From Jatrophihabitans sp. (GTDB taxonomy: Bacteria; Actinomycetota; Actinomycetes; Mycobacteriales; Jatrophihabitantaceae), in the NCBI GenBank assembly GCA_025924515.1, contig JAICIE010000018.1, positions 1 through 38,432 of the forward strand: a stretch of DNA of 38,432 bases, written 5' to 3'. Shown piece by piece: positions 1 to 7,367 of this stretch. Each line of letters opens with the position of its first letter. The first letter of the stretch is position 1. The position numbers and the translations under genes are program-made. The notes beneath the pieces are model-generated. The model was given only the letters and a program-made list of their open reading frames with translations, did no database searches and was not told the DNA's origin.

Positions 1-75
1 CGTGAAGAGATCGCTGACCGCCGCGAACGCCATCAGGGCAGGAAAGACGATGAGGCGGGCGATATCGAGGATCAT
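1..75 (-). CDS. cpaA: CpaA-type prepilin peptidase, N-terminal fragment cut by the window edge
   Basis: Only the first 25 codons lie in the window. The peptide begins MILDIARLIVFPALMAFAAV and continues SDLFT. A hydrophobic first helix followed by a PALMAFAA-SD segment is typical of the N-terminus of A24 prepilin peptidases of the Tad/Cpa pilus system in Alphaproteobacteria (Rhizobiales-like); the Asp in the SD segment is the first catalytic aspartate position of that family. The enzyme cleaves and may methylate Flp-type prepilins in the inner membrane. The ATG at 75 is chosen; an in-frame GTG at 84 is possible. The wording and the A/T-richer flank do not match the actinomycete genes that follow, so this piece may come from a different organism. 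Identification is from memory of the family, not from a search. Confidence 0.55.
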   Translation of the reverse strand, partial: MILDIARLIVFPALMAFAAVSDLFT

Positions 76-157
76 CGGAACCACGGATTTCTCGCGGAAG
101 ATCGGATCGCCGAAGTCTAGCCGCGAGTGGTGAAAAAATCGGAAAGCGGGAGCGATG

Positions 158-298
158 CTACCAGATGCTCAAAATCCGGCATCCGAGCACTGCCAGCGAC
201 AATAACAGCGCGAGGCAAACCAGCCGTATGGAAGCTTCGTCCCGGGTCGGACCCGGCATCTTGCGGGCCTCGACGGTTGCGCGATCCGGCTTACGCAT
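158..298 (-). CDS. small single-pass membrane protein, unknown function
   Basis: A 46-residue ORF with a charged N-terminal half (MRKPDRATVEARK...) and one hydrophobic segment near residues 25-42 (LVCLALLLSLAVLGCRI). It lies 82 bp upstream of the cpaA start on the same strand and so could be the first gene of a pilus-related transcript. A weak purine-rich stretch (AGCGGAAC) precedes the ATG. I do not recognise a family. It belongs to the same atypical left-end segment as cpaA. Confidence 0.35.
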   Translation of the reverse strand: MRKPDRATVEARKMPGPTRDEASIRLVCLALLLSLAVLGCRILSIW

Positions 299-324
299 GA
301 GTTCCGCTACTGTTGTTTCGAAAC

Positions 325-356
325 GACGAAGGCCCCGGAGTTCCGGGGCCTTCGTC
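325..356. terminator. perfect 15-bp hairpin followed by a T-run
   Basis: Bases 325-339 and 342-356 are exact reverse complements (GACGAAGGCCCCGGA / TCCGGGGCCTTCGTC) with a 2-base loop. On the + strand the hairpin is followed by CATTTTTGGG; on the minus strand by GTTTCG. The shape is a rho-independent terminator. No gene is seen to feed it from the + side, so it probably ended a minus-strand gene no longer present to its right. It sits next to the suspected junction between left-end sequence and the actinomycete chromosome. Bases 357-512 hold nothing I can identify. Confidence 0.6.
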
Positions 357-512
357 CATTTTTGGGGGTCGCGCCAGCGGGATCCGCCAGAGCAGCGACC
401 GCGCTCGGCGGGTCGATACCGGAGTCGTCGGCGGGCAGGTTCCGACCCGTGCCGCAGGGATCGTGACGCGATCGCGTCCCGCAAGAGAGCGCTGTGGCGC
501 CTCCGGGCTCGC

Positions 513-518
513 TATCGT
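513..518 (+). promoter_or_regulatory. -10 box (TATCGT) of a probable leaderless transcript
   Basis: TATCGT is separated by 6 nt from the ATG at 525, and no Shine-Dalgarno sequence is present. This spacing would put the transcript start at or next to the start codon. Confidence 0.4.
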
Positions 519-524
519 CGCTGC

Positions 525-1394
525 ATGATCGCCCCACGGCGACCGTCCGCCGTCTCGGCACGAGGGGCGCTGACCGGCGCCGCGGCCGTCGTCATGCTGT
601 CGGCCGCGGCCGCGGGAGCCGAGGCGCGCCGCTTCTTGTCCCACCGTGCCTTCACCGCGGCGCAAAGCATCGTCGATGCGCTGCGCCATGCGAGCGTCCC
701 GCTGGCGATCGCCGCCGGGGTCGCTGCGCTGACCGTGCTCCTGTCCGTCACCAGACGTCGCCGTCCCGCTGGGCGCAACGGCCCACGTCGGCGTCGGATG
801 ACCCGGCGGGAGCGGGCTCTCACCGCGGTGGCCGCGCTCCTGGCCCTCGCCGCGGTGATGACCGCCCGCGCCGTGACGTCGACACGCCGCGCGCGGCCGG
901 TGCCGCGTCCGTCGCACTCCCAGCAGGGCGGCGGAAGCAGCGCGCGAAGCCCCTGGCATCTCGGGACGGGCACGGGCGCGGTCGTTCTCGCGGTCGTCCT
1001 GATCATCCTCACGGTGCTCCTGCTGCTGATGGCGTCGAGGCACCGGCGCGCGACGCCGGCGGCCGAGCGCACGGCGGTGCTGCTGGCCGATGCGGCCGAG
1101 GGTGGGCGGCGGGCGCTGTTAGGAGCGCGCGACCCGCGCGAGGCCGTCGTCGCCGCCTACCTGGCCATGGAGCAGCAGCTGGCGAACAACGGGTTCGTCC
1201 TGTCGCGGTCGCGGACGGCGAGCGAAGTGCTGACCGGCGCTGCCGGCGGCGGTTATGTCGACGGGAGCGCGGCGGCCGTTCTCGTGCGGCTGTTCGAACG
1301 AGCGCGCTTCAGCAGGCACCCGCTGACGGCAGCGGACCGCGACCGGGCGCTTGCCGCGCTGGACGCCCTCGCCGCCCGGGCGGCGCGGTGGTAG
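525..1394 (+). CDS. DUF4129 domain membrane protein of a MoxR operon
   Basis: A 289-residue protein. Hydrophobic segments lie near residues 15-30, 58-75, 93-107 and 150-172, followed by a soluble C-terminal part (about 180-289) with the DUF4129 pattern: ...DPREAVVAAYLAMEQQLA, then RSRTASEVL, then LVRLFERARFSRHPLT. DUF4129 proteins accompany MoxR ATPases and DUF58 proteins and sometimes carry a transglutaminase domain, which is absent here. The role is unknown; it is probably part of a membrane-associated complex served by the MoxR chaperone. The ATG at 525 is chosen because a TATCGT -10 box lies 6 nt upstream and the upstream reading is arginine-rich noise. It overlaps the next gene by 7 nt. 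Confidence 0.75.
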   Translation: MIAPRRPSAVSARGALTGAAAVVMLSAAAAGAEARRFLSHRAFTAAQSIVDALRHASVPLAIAAGVAALTVLLSVTRRRRPAGRNGPRRRRMTRRERALTAVAALLALAAVMTARAVTSTRRARPVPRPSHSQQGGGSSARSPWHLGTGTGAVVLAVVLIILTVLLLLMASRHRRATPAAERTAVLLADAAEGGRRALLGARDPREAVVAAYLAMEQQLANNGFVLSRSRTASEVLTGAAGGGYVDGSAAAVLVRLFERARFSRHPLTAADRDRALAALDALAARAARW

Positions 1395-1786
1395 CGCGGG
1401 TGTTGGCCGCGGCCGCCGGTGTACTCCTCGCCGCGCTGGCCGCAGGTGCGGCGGGCGCGGTCGTCGCTACTTCGGTGATCGTCGCGTGTGCGGGCTGGGC
1501 GCTGCGCGCCGACTACGCCGCTGCCCCTGCGCCTGTCGTCGACCTTCCCGAACCTCCGGCCGGACCGACCCACACGGTGCGACGACTGGAGCGGATATCA
1601 GGACAGCTGTCGATCGGGATGTCTGACGGTCTCTACTTCGATCGTGTCGTCCGTCCGCTGCTGGCACGCATCGCGGCGAGCACCGAGCCGGCGGACGGCG
1701 CCTTACGTGGCTTCGCCGCTCCTTCGCGTCGGGCGCCGAGCCTGCCCGAGCTCAACGCCCTCGTCGAGCGGATGGAGCAGCCGTGA
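1388..1786 (+). CDS. small membrane protein in the MoxR operon
   Basis: A 132-residue protein read from a GTG inside the end of the DUF4129 gene. Two closely spaced alanine/valine-rich hydrophobic segments (about residues 5-38) are followed by a soluble tail containing HTVRRLERISGQLSIGMSDG, then FDRVVRPLLARIAAS. The tail pattern (RLxxIsGQLsig, DRVVRPLLxRIA) is one I associate with uncharacterised proteins encoded beside actinobacterial moxR genes, but I assign no domain name. It overlaps the moxR start by 4 nt, so the genes are translationally coupled. Confidence 0.65.
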   Translation: MVARVLAAAAGVLLAALAAGAAGAVVATSVIVACAGWALRADYAAAPAPVVDLPEPPAGPTHTVRRLERISGQLSIGMSDGLYFDRVVRPLLARIAASTEPADGALRGFAAPSRRAPSLPELNALVERMEQP

Positions 1787-2772
1787 CCGACGTGACCACC
1801 GACTCGGACGAGGCCGAGGCGCTTCGGGACGAGGCACGCCGGGTCGCTGACGCGGTGCTCGACGAGGTCGGTCGCGCAGTGGTCGGCAAGCGGCACGCGG
1901 CGCAGCAAGTATTGCTGGCGCTGTTCACCGGCGGCCATGCCTTGGTCGAAGACCTGCCCGGGCTCGGCAAGACCTTGTTGGCGCGGTCGCTCGCCCGGGT
2001 TCTCGGGCTGTCATTCACCCGAGTCCAGTTCACCCCCGACCTACTGCCCTCGGACCTGACCGGGACGACGGTTCTGGATCCGTCCTCCAACGGCTTCACC
2101 TTCCGCCGCGGGCCCGTGTTCGCCAACGTCCTGCTCGCCGACGAGATCAATCGGACGCCTCCCAAGACGCAGGCCGCGCTCCTCGAGGCGATGGCCGAAC
2201 AGCAGGTCAGTGTCGACGGCGTGACGCACCGCCTGCCCGACCCCTTTCTCGTGCTCGCCACCGACAACCCGATCGAGCTCGACGGGACCTATCCCTTGCC
2301 GGAGGCCCAGCTCGATCGCTTCGCGCTGCGCATCTCCGTCGGCTACCTCAACCCGGCGGGAGAGGCGCAGTTGTTGGCGCGTCGGATCGAGCGGCGCACT
2401 GACGCAGTCGAGCTACGGCCGGTCGCCGACGCCGCGGCCGTGCTGCGGATGCGGGAGGCGGTCGAGACCGTCGAGGTCCATCCCGAACTCATCGACTACC
2501 TGACGAAGCTGCTCGACGCCACGAGAGCGCATCCGCACGTCGCGGTCGGCGCGAGCTCCCGGGCGGGCATCGCGCTGCTGCAGCTGTCACGGGCCCGAGC
2601 GCTGCTGGACGGCCGAAGCTTCCTGCTGCCCGATGACATCAAATCGACCGCCGGGCCGGCGCTCGCGCACCGGATCAGCGTGCGGCCCGAACTCTGGGTC
2701 CGGCGGGTGACGGGCGCGGACGTCGTGCGCGACGTCCTCACTGACATCCCGACGCCGATGGCCCCGCGGTGA
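1783..2772 (+). CDS. moxR: MoxR family AAA+ ATPase
   Basis: A 329-residue protein. The Walker A motif GLGKT is at residues 60-64 and Walker B (VLLADEIN) at 116-123, with the family sequence PPKTQAALLEAMAEQQVS after it and a sensor region ATDNPIELDGTYPLPEAQLDRF. The C-terminal lid continues to HISVRPELWVRR. MoxR ATPases act as chaperones for insertion of cofactors or maturation of proteins with von Willebrand A-type folds. The following DUF58 gene is the usual partner and overlaps by 4 nt. The GTG start overlaps the preceding gene by 4 nt. Length is normal for the family. Function is sure at the family level; the client is unknown. Confidence 0.93.
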   Translation: MTDVTTDSDEAEALRDEARRVADAVLDEVGRAVVGKRHAAQQVLLALFTGGHALVEDLPGLGKTLLARSLARVLGLSFTRVQFTPDLLPSDLTGTTVLDPSSNGFTFRRGPVFANVLLADEINRTPPKTQAALLEAMAEQQVSVDGVTHRLPDPFLVLATDNPIELDGTYPLPEAQLDRFALRISVGYLNPAGEAQLLARRIERRTDAVELRPVADAAAVLRMREAVETVEVHPELIDYLTKLLDATRAHPHVAVGASSRAGIALLQLSRARALLDGRSFLLPDDIKSTAGPALAHRISVRPELWVRRVTGADVVRDVLTDIPTPMAPR

Positions 2773-4019
2773 GTTCCGGCGTCCGGTGGGGCGGCACTCC
2801 GCACGCGCGCCGCTGCGTGGTCGTGCTGACCTTGTCACTGACCCTCGCGTTGGCTTTCGGACGCCCGGACCTCGTCGTGATCGCAGCGGCGCCGGCAGCC
2901 TTCCTGATCATCAGAGGGATGAACCCGCGGGCGGCTGCGCTCGACGTGGCCGTCACGGTCGACGCGGATTGGACCGTCGAGGACGAGACCGTGCGCGCCA
3001 CCGTTCGGGTGCGGACCGACCAGCGCGTCGACGCCGTGCGCGTCGGCGCCCGTCCGGGCCCGTTGACCGTCGCCGAACCCGGCGTCCGCGTGGCCGGCCC
3101 GGGCGCGGAGGTCGAGGTCGAGGTCGACTTCACGGCCAGGAGATGGGGCCGATGGCCCCTGGGCGGCGTCGTCGTCACCCTGTACTGCGACGAGCTGCGG
3201 CAGAGCGCGTCCCGGGCCGTCGTACTGCCCGCGGTGACGTTCGCGCCCCGCCCCGCACCCGTTCGCGCGCTGCGGCTGCGCCCTACACGCGCCGGCGCCG
3301 TCGGTGAGCATGCGGGGCCGGCCGCCGACACCGGGACGGAGTTCGCCGGAACCCGCCCCTACCGGCCCGGCGATCCGGCCCGGCGGGTGCACTGGCCGAC
3401 GACCCTGCGCCGCGGCCACCTGCACGTGCGGCAGGGCGTGGGGGAGTACGCGCTGGACCTGGTGCTGGTGGTCGACGGGCTCGCCGACGTGGGACCGGCC
3501 GGAGCGAGCAGCCTCGACGTTGCCGTCCGCGGAGCGCTCGGCGCCGCGCAGGCCCTCCTGCGCCAACGGGACCGGGTGGGGTTGATCGTGCTCGGCGGAT
3601 GGCTGCGGGCGCTGCGGCCGGCCTACGGACAGCGTCAGTTCACCCGCATGATGACCGGCCTGCTCGAGGCGCGGATGTACGAGACATATCTCGATCCGGA
3701 CGTCGCCGCGGCGGCCGCCGTCGCGGTGCCCGCCGGCAGCCGGGTAGTGGTCTTCAGCCCGCTGACCGACGAGCGCGCGCTCAGCGCCGTGACCGCGCTG
3801 CGGGATTCGGGCTCGCCGGTCACGGTCATCGACGTGCTGCCGGATCTACCGGCGCCTGCGACTGCGCTCGAGCGGCTCGCGCGGCGGATCTGGCTGCTCG
3901 AGCGCGCCGCGCTGCAGAGCGAGCTCGCCGGCCGAGGAGTGCCCGTCCTTGCCTGGGACGGCCTCGCGCCGCTCGACCTGGTCCTGACGCCTGCCGCGGG
4001 TCGGGTCGCGGGCGCATGA
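2769..4019 (+). CDS. DUF58 domain-containing protein
   Basis: A 416-residue protein. Two hydrophobic helices lie near the N-terminus (about residues 17-48), followed by a beta-rich region and the DUF58 signature around residues 196-224: GTRPYRPGDPARRVHW, then RGHLHVRQ. A von Willebrand A-like segment follows (LDLVLVVDGL ... LRQRDRVGLIVLGG). DUF58 proteins are encoded beside MoxR ATPases and are thought to be their substrates or partners. The GTG start overlaps moxR by 4 nt. The biological output of this operon in actinomycetes is not known to me. Confidence 0.85.
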   Translation: MSSGVRWGGTPHARRCVVVLTLSLTLALAFGRPDLVVIAAAPAAFLIIRGMNPRAAALDVAVTVDADWTVEDETVRATVRVRTDQRVDAVRVGARPGPLTVAEPGVRVAGPGAEVEVEVDFTARRWGRWPLGGVVVTLYCDELRQSASRAVVLPAVTFAPRPAPVRALRLRPTRAGAVGEHAGPAADTGTEFAGTRPYRPGDPARRVHWPTTLRRGHLHVRQGVGEYALDLVLVVDGLADVGPAGASSLDVAVRGALGAAQALLRQRDRVGLIVLGGWLRALRPAYGQRQFTRMMTGLLEARMYETYLDPDVAAAAAVAVPAGSRVVVFSPLTDERALSAVTALRDSGSPVTVIDVLPDLPAPATALERLARRIWLLERAALQSELAGRGVPVLAWDGLAPLDLVLTPAAGRVAGA

Positions 4020-4035
4020 CCAGGCGCGGGCCCGC

Positions 4036-4557
4036 GTGCTGCCGAACGCCGCGAGCCTCATGGTGATTCGCGCCGATCTCCAGCTGCGCTCGGCCTCTGC
4101 GGGTGCCGGAGCGGCGGTCTCGGTGCTGCCTCTTGTGGCGGGCGCGTCGGCGGCCGACCTCGCCTTCGTCCTCGCCGGCACGACGGCTGCGGTGGGCGCG
4201 GTCGGGCCCGACGGACTCGGTGGCCGACGAGCAGCGCTCTCGACCGGGTGCCTCGTCGCTGCGGTGGCGCATCTGTTCGTCCGTCCCGTATCGCCGGTCT
4301 GGGCGGTCGTCGAGGCGGTGCTGATCGCGGCGTATCTGGCTCTCGCCGCCGCGGCCGAGGTGTGCCGGGGCGCGCCCGTTGTAGTCCTGCGGTGGGCGGC
4401 GGCGCCGCTCGCGCTGGCGGCGATCGGCGCGGCGGCAGCGGCGGTGGTCTCGGGGCTCGGCAGCTCGGCCGACCACCCCCTTCCGGTCGCGCTGGCCGGC
4501 GTGGCGGCGGTCGGGTTGCTGCTCGTGGCGCTGCGCCGCCGCGGCTCACCGAGCTAG
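4036..4557 (+). CDS. polytopic membrane protein closing the MoxR operon
   Basis: A 173-residue, alanine/valine-rich protein with about five hydrophobic segments separated by short loops, for example LVAGASAADLAFVLAGTTAA, then WAVVEAVLIAAYLALAAAAE, then PVALAGVAAVGLLLVALRRR at the C-terminus. It follows the DUF58 gene by 16 nt, so it probably shares its transcript. A GTG at 4036 is taken as the start; an ATG at 4060 is in frame. I do not recognise a family beyond its usual presence behind DUF58 genes. Confidence 0.55.
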   Translation: MLPNAASLMVIRADLQLRSASAGAGAAVSVLPLVAGASAADLAFVLAGTTAAVGAVGPDGLGGRRAALSTGCLVAAVAHLFVRPVSPVWAVVEAVLIAAYLALAAAAEVCRGAPVVVLRWAAAPLALAAIGAAAAAVVSGLGSSADHPLPVALAGVAAVGLLLVALRRRGSPS

Positions 4558-4559
4558 CG

Positions 4560-4833
4560 CAACCGGGGCGAACGCTACGGCCGGACTGTCCGAGCGCGGC
4601 CACACAGCCGACCAGCAGGCGGCCGGTCCGCGACAGTGCCGAGGACGATCACCGGCACGGCGATCGGCGCCCCGCCGATCGGCCTGGGAGGGCAGCCCGT
4701 CGAGGCCCCAGACGGCGAGGACGAGCCCGGCGGTGCGGATCGACACCTGCCGCGGACCGGGCCGGCGACGCTGGAACGTCGACGGCGTCGGAGGGCGGCG
4801 CAGCGTCCCGGGTGAGGACGGGTTGGGCAGCAC
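4560..4833 (-). pseudogene. probable frameshifted gene for a small membrane protein
   Basis: No single frame gives a convincing protein in this gap between the MoxR operon and moeA, but three minus-strand frames joined in order do. Frame A from about 4833 ends ...IRTAGLVLAVWGLDGLPSQ. Frame B then reads PIGGAPIAVPVIVLGTVA (shift near 4680-4690). Frame C then reads GRLLVGCVAALGQSGRSVRP (shift near 4625-4635). In each section nearly every codon ends in G or C, and the joined product has two hydrophobic segments typical of a short membrane protein. Either the gene has decayed or the sequence has two indel errors. The family is not recognised. Confidence 0.35.
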
Positions 4834-4883
4834 TAAGGCGGCGACAACGCAGCGCCGCGCACGGGCTACGGCAGCATGGCTAC

Positions 4884-6080
4884 GTGCGCACAGTCGAGGA
4901 GCACCAGCGGGTGGTACGCCAACTCGTCCGACCGCGGGACCCGGTCGAGGTCCCGCTCGTGGACGCCGCCGGCCTCGTCCTCGCTTCGGACGTCCGCGCC
5001 GGCCTGCCCCTGCCGCAGTTCGACAACTCGGCGATGGACGGATACGCCGTGCGAGCTGCCGAGATCGCCGGGGCCTCCGCGCTGAACCCGGTCGTCCTGC
5101 CGGTCGCCGAGGACATCCCCGCCGGGCGGGTGGATGAGCTCGTCCTCCGTCCGGGAACGGCGCACCGGATCATGACCGGCGCAGCCCTGCCGCGCGGCGC
5201 GGACGCGATCGTGCCGGTCGAAGCGACTGACGCCGGCACGGAGAAGGTGACGATCCGGGAGTCGCGGGAAAGCGGCGCACACGTCCGCCGAGCGGGCGAG
5301 GACGTCGCCGAAGGGGAGCCGGTGCTGCGCTCGGGACAGCAACTCGGCGCCGCCCAGCTCGCCCTCCTGGCCGCCCTCGGCCATCCCCGCGTGCCGGTCT
5401 TCCCGCCGCTACGGGTCGTCGTCCTCTCCACCGGCTCGGAGCTCGTCGAACCGGGGCGCCCGCTGCGCCACGGACAGATCTACGAGTCCAACGGGATCAT
5501 GCTCGCGACCGCCGTCCGCGCGGCCGGAGCGAGGGCCGAGCAGGCGCACCTGGTGACCGACGACGTCGGGGAATTCGCCGAGGTCTTCGCCGAACTGGTC
5601 GGTGACACCGATGTCGTGGTCACGTCGGGCGGTGTCAGCGCCGGCGCGTACGAGGTGGTCAAGGACGCGTTCACCGGTCGAGGCGTCGACTTCGTCAAGG
5701 TCGCGATGCAACCGGGAATGCCGCAGGGCGCCGGAACGGTCGACGGGGCGGCGGTGGTCGCTCTTCCCGGCAACCCGGTGAGCTCGCTGGTTTCCTTCGA
5801 GGTTTTCCTGCGGCCGGCCTTGCGCGCCGCCATGCGGCTGCCACGGGTGCAGCGGCCCCGGCTGCGGGCGCGGCTGAGCGAACGGCTGACATCGCCGGCG
5901 GGCAGGCGGCAGTTCCGCCGCGGCGTTCTGGACCGTGAGAACGGAACAGTCCGTCCCATCGGGCCGCCTGGCTCGCACTTCCTGCGGTATCTCGCCTCGG
6001 CGGACTGTTTGCTGGATCTGGCCGAGGACGTCACCGCGTTGGCCGAGGGCGCCGATGTCGAGGTGTGGGAACTCGACTGA
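4884..6080 (+). CDS. moeA: molybdopterin molybdenumtransferase MoeA
   Basis: A 398-residue protein, the normal family length. It inserts molybdate into adenylylated molybdopterin to finish the molybdenum cofactor. Visible signatures are PQFDNSAMDGYAVR near residue 50, TGAALPRGADAIVPVE, the MoCF-binding domain with STGSEL and GQIYESNG, TSGGVSAGAYE, and ALPGNPVSSLVSFEVFLRP. The C-terminal domain IV continues to VEVWELD. The GTG start at 4884 fits the usual N-terminus (VRTVEEHQ). A CAGCAT box lies 6 nt upstream, so this could also be a leaderless start. No other Moco biosynthesis gene is adjacent; a MoaD/ThiS-like gene lies at 15049 and a MOSC protein at 25457. Confidence 0.95.
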   Translation: MRTVEEHQRVVRQLVRPRDPVEVPLVDAAGLVLASDVRAGLPLPQFDNSAMDGYAVRAAEIAGASALNPVVLPVAEDIPAGRVDELVLRPGTAHRIMTGAALPRGADAIVPVEATDAGTEKVTIRESRESGAHVRRAGEDVAEGEPVLRSGQQLGAAQLALLAALGHPRVPVFPPLRVVVLSTGSELVEPGRPLRHGQIYESNGIMLATAVRAAGARAEQAHLVTDDVGEFAEVFAELVGDTDVVVTSGGVSAGAYEVVKDAFTGRGVDFVKVAMQPGMPQGAGTVDGAAVVALPGNPVSSLVSFEVFLRPALRAAMRLPRVQRPRLRARLSERLTSPAGRRQFRRGVLDRENGTVRPIGPPGSHFLRYLASADCLLDLAEDVTALAEGADVEVWELD

Positions 6081-6154
6081 GCGCGCGGCTTCCGGGCGGC
6101 GGGTCTCGTGAGGCGCCGGGGGCCGGCCGGTCGCGCCGAACTGCCGTGGCCGAC

Positions 6155-7330
6155 TCACGAGCGGAGCGGCAGCCCGGCATAGTTCTCCGCCAGACCGGTA
6201 GCTCCGGCGGCGCTCGAACAGACCCACCGCAACTGCGACAGCTGCAACTGCTCATCGAATGGATCGCCGGTGGGATGCAGCATGGTGGTCATCCACCACG
6301 AGAAGTGGGTGCATCGCCAAACGCGCCGCAGCGCTGCTTCGGAATAGCCGTCCGCGAGCGCAGGCTTGCCTTTCCGCACCAGCGCTTCGAGCGCAGGCGC
6401 GAGAAGGGCCACGTCGGCGACGGCCAGATTGAGTCCTTTGGCGCCGGTCGGCGGGACGATGTGCGCGGCGTCGCCGGCGAGGAACAGCCGGCCGAAGCGC
6501 ATCGGTGCCTGCAGGAAACTGCGCATCGGCAGGACGCTCTTGTCGGTGATCGGTCCGGCGTGCAAGGTCCAGCCGTCGATCCCGGCGCCCAGCCGTTCGG
6601 ACAGGGCGGTCCAGATCCGGTCGTCCGACCAGGTCTCGACGTCGGTTTCCGGCGGAACCTGCAGGTAGAGCCGCGAGACGGTCGGGGAGCGCATGGAATG
6701 CAGCGCAAAGCCGTCCGGGTGCCACGCGTAGATCAGTTCGTCCGTGGACGGGGCCACGTCGGCCAGGATCCCGAGCCACGCATAGGGGTAGACGCGCTCC
6801 CAGGTCTGGTGCGCGGACCCTGGCACCGCAGCGCGGCTCGGCCCGAAGGATCCGTCGCAGCCGGCGATCGCGTCGGCGTCGAGTCGCTGATCGCGACCGT
6901 CCTCACTTTCATAGGTGACGCACGGCGAGTCGGTGGTCAGGTCGTGCAGCTGGGTGTGCGAGACGCCGTACTCGATCTGCTGCCCGGCCGCGTCGCGCGC
7001 CTGGCCGAGATCGCGCTGCAGCTGCGTCTGGCCGTACACCCAGACGCTGCGGCCGACGAGATCGACGAAGTCGATGTGGTGGCGCGTTCCCGGCTCCTGC
7101 AGGTAGATCCCGCGATGTTCGTGACCCTCTCGACGCAGCGTGTGGCCCAACCTGAGCGAGTCGAGCAGCTCCACCGTCGAGTGCTCGAGGATGCCGGCCC
7201 GGATGCGAGCCTCGACATAGGCGCGCGAACGGGTCTCGATCACGACCGAGTCCACACCGTCGGAGGCCAGCAGGTGGGAGAGCAGAAGGCCGGCCGGCCC
7301 GGCGCCGATGATGGCGACCTGCGTGCGCAT
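6155..7330 (-). CDS. pobA: 4-hydroxybenzoate 3-monooxygenase
   Basis: A 391-residue flavoprotein that hydroxylates 4-hydroxybenzoate to protocatechuate using FAD and NAD(P)H. The FAD-binding GAGPAG motif is at residues 9-14, the DG motif (CDGSFGPSR) lies mid-protein, and the GD motif is in LAGDAAHIVPPTGAKGLNLA. RAGILEHSTVELLD and the C-terminal WWMTTMLHP region are typical of PobA. The ATG at 7330 is supported by GAAAGGA 8 nt upstream. It is divergent from pcaH across only 37 bp, and its product is the substrate of PcaHG, so the pair forms a two-step pathway. No PobR or PcaR regulator gene is adjacent. Confidence 0.93.
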   Translation of the reverse strand: MRTQVAIIGAGPAGLLLSHLLASDGVDSVVIETRSRAYVEARIRAGILEHSTVELLDSLRLGHTLRREGHEHRGIYLQEPGTRHHIDFVDLVGRSVWVYGQTQLQRDLGQARDAAGQQIEYGVSHTQLHDLTTDSPCVTYESEDGRDQRLDADAIAGCDGSFGPSRAAVPGSAHQTWERVYPYAWLGILADVAPSTDELIYAWHPDGFALHSMRSPTVSRLYLQVPPETDVETWSDDRIWTALSERLGAGIDGWTLHAGPITDKSVLPMRSFLQAPMRFGRLFLAGDAAHIVPPTGAKGLNLAVADVALLAPALEALVRKGKPALADGYSEAALRRVWRCTHFSWWMTTMLHPTGDPFDEQLQLSQLRWVCSSAAGATGLAENYAGLPLRS

Positions 7331-7367
7331 GTGTCGATCCTTTCGGTGCAGCGCTAGCGTCACAACC
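7331..7367. promoter_or_regulatory. 37-bp divergent control region of pobA and pcaHG
   Basis: For pcaH, TAGCGT at 7355-7360 lies 7 nt before the GTG, a leaderless arrangement. For pobA, the region supplies a Shine-Dalgarno sequence (GAAAGGA on the minus strand), so its promoter must lie inside pcaH coding sequence. The two transcripts would therefore overlap at their 5' ends. Confidence 0.4.

Noticed and set aside
165-524. N-terminal extension of the DUF4129 protein
   Set aside because: The extra 120 residues are Arg/Ser-rich noise that runs through the terminator hairpin and the suspected foreign segment; the -10 box before 525 supports the later start.
291-1043. Long minus-strand ORF opposite the DUF4129 gene
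   Set aside because: Arginine/histidine-rich shadow of the real gene; no domain, and third-codon bias is wrong for that frame.
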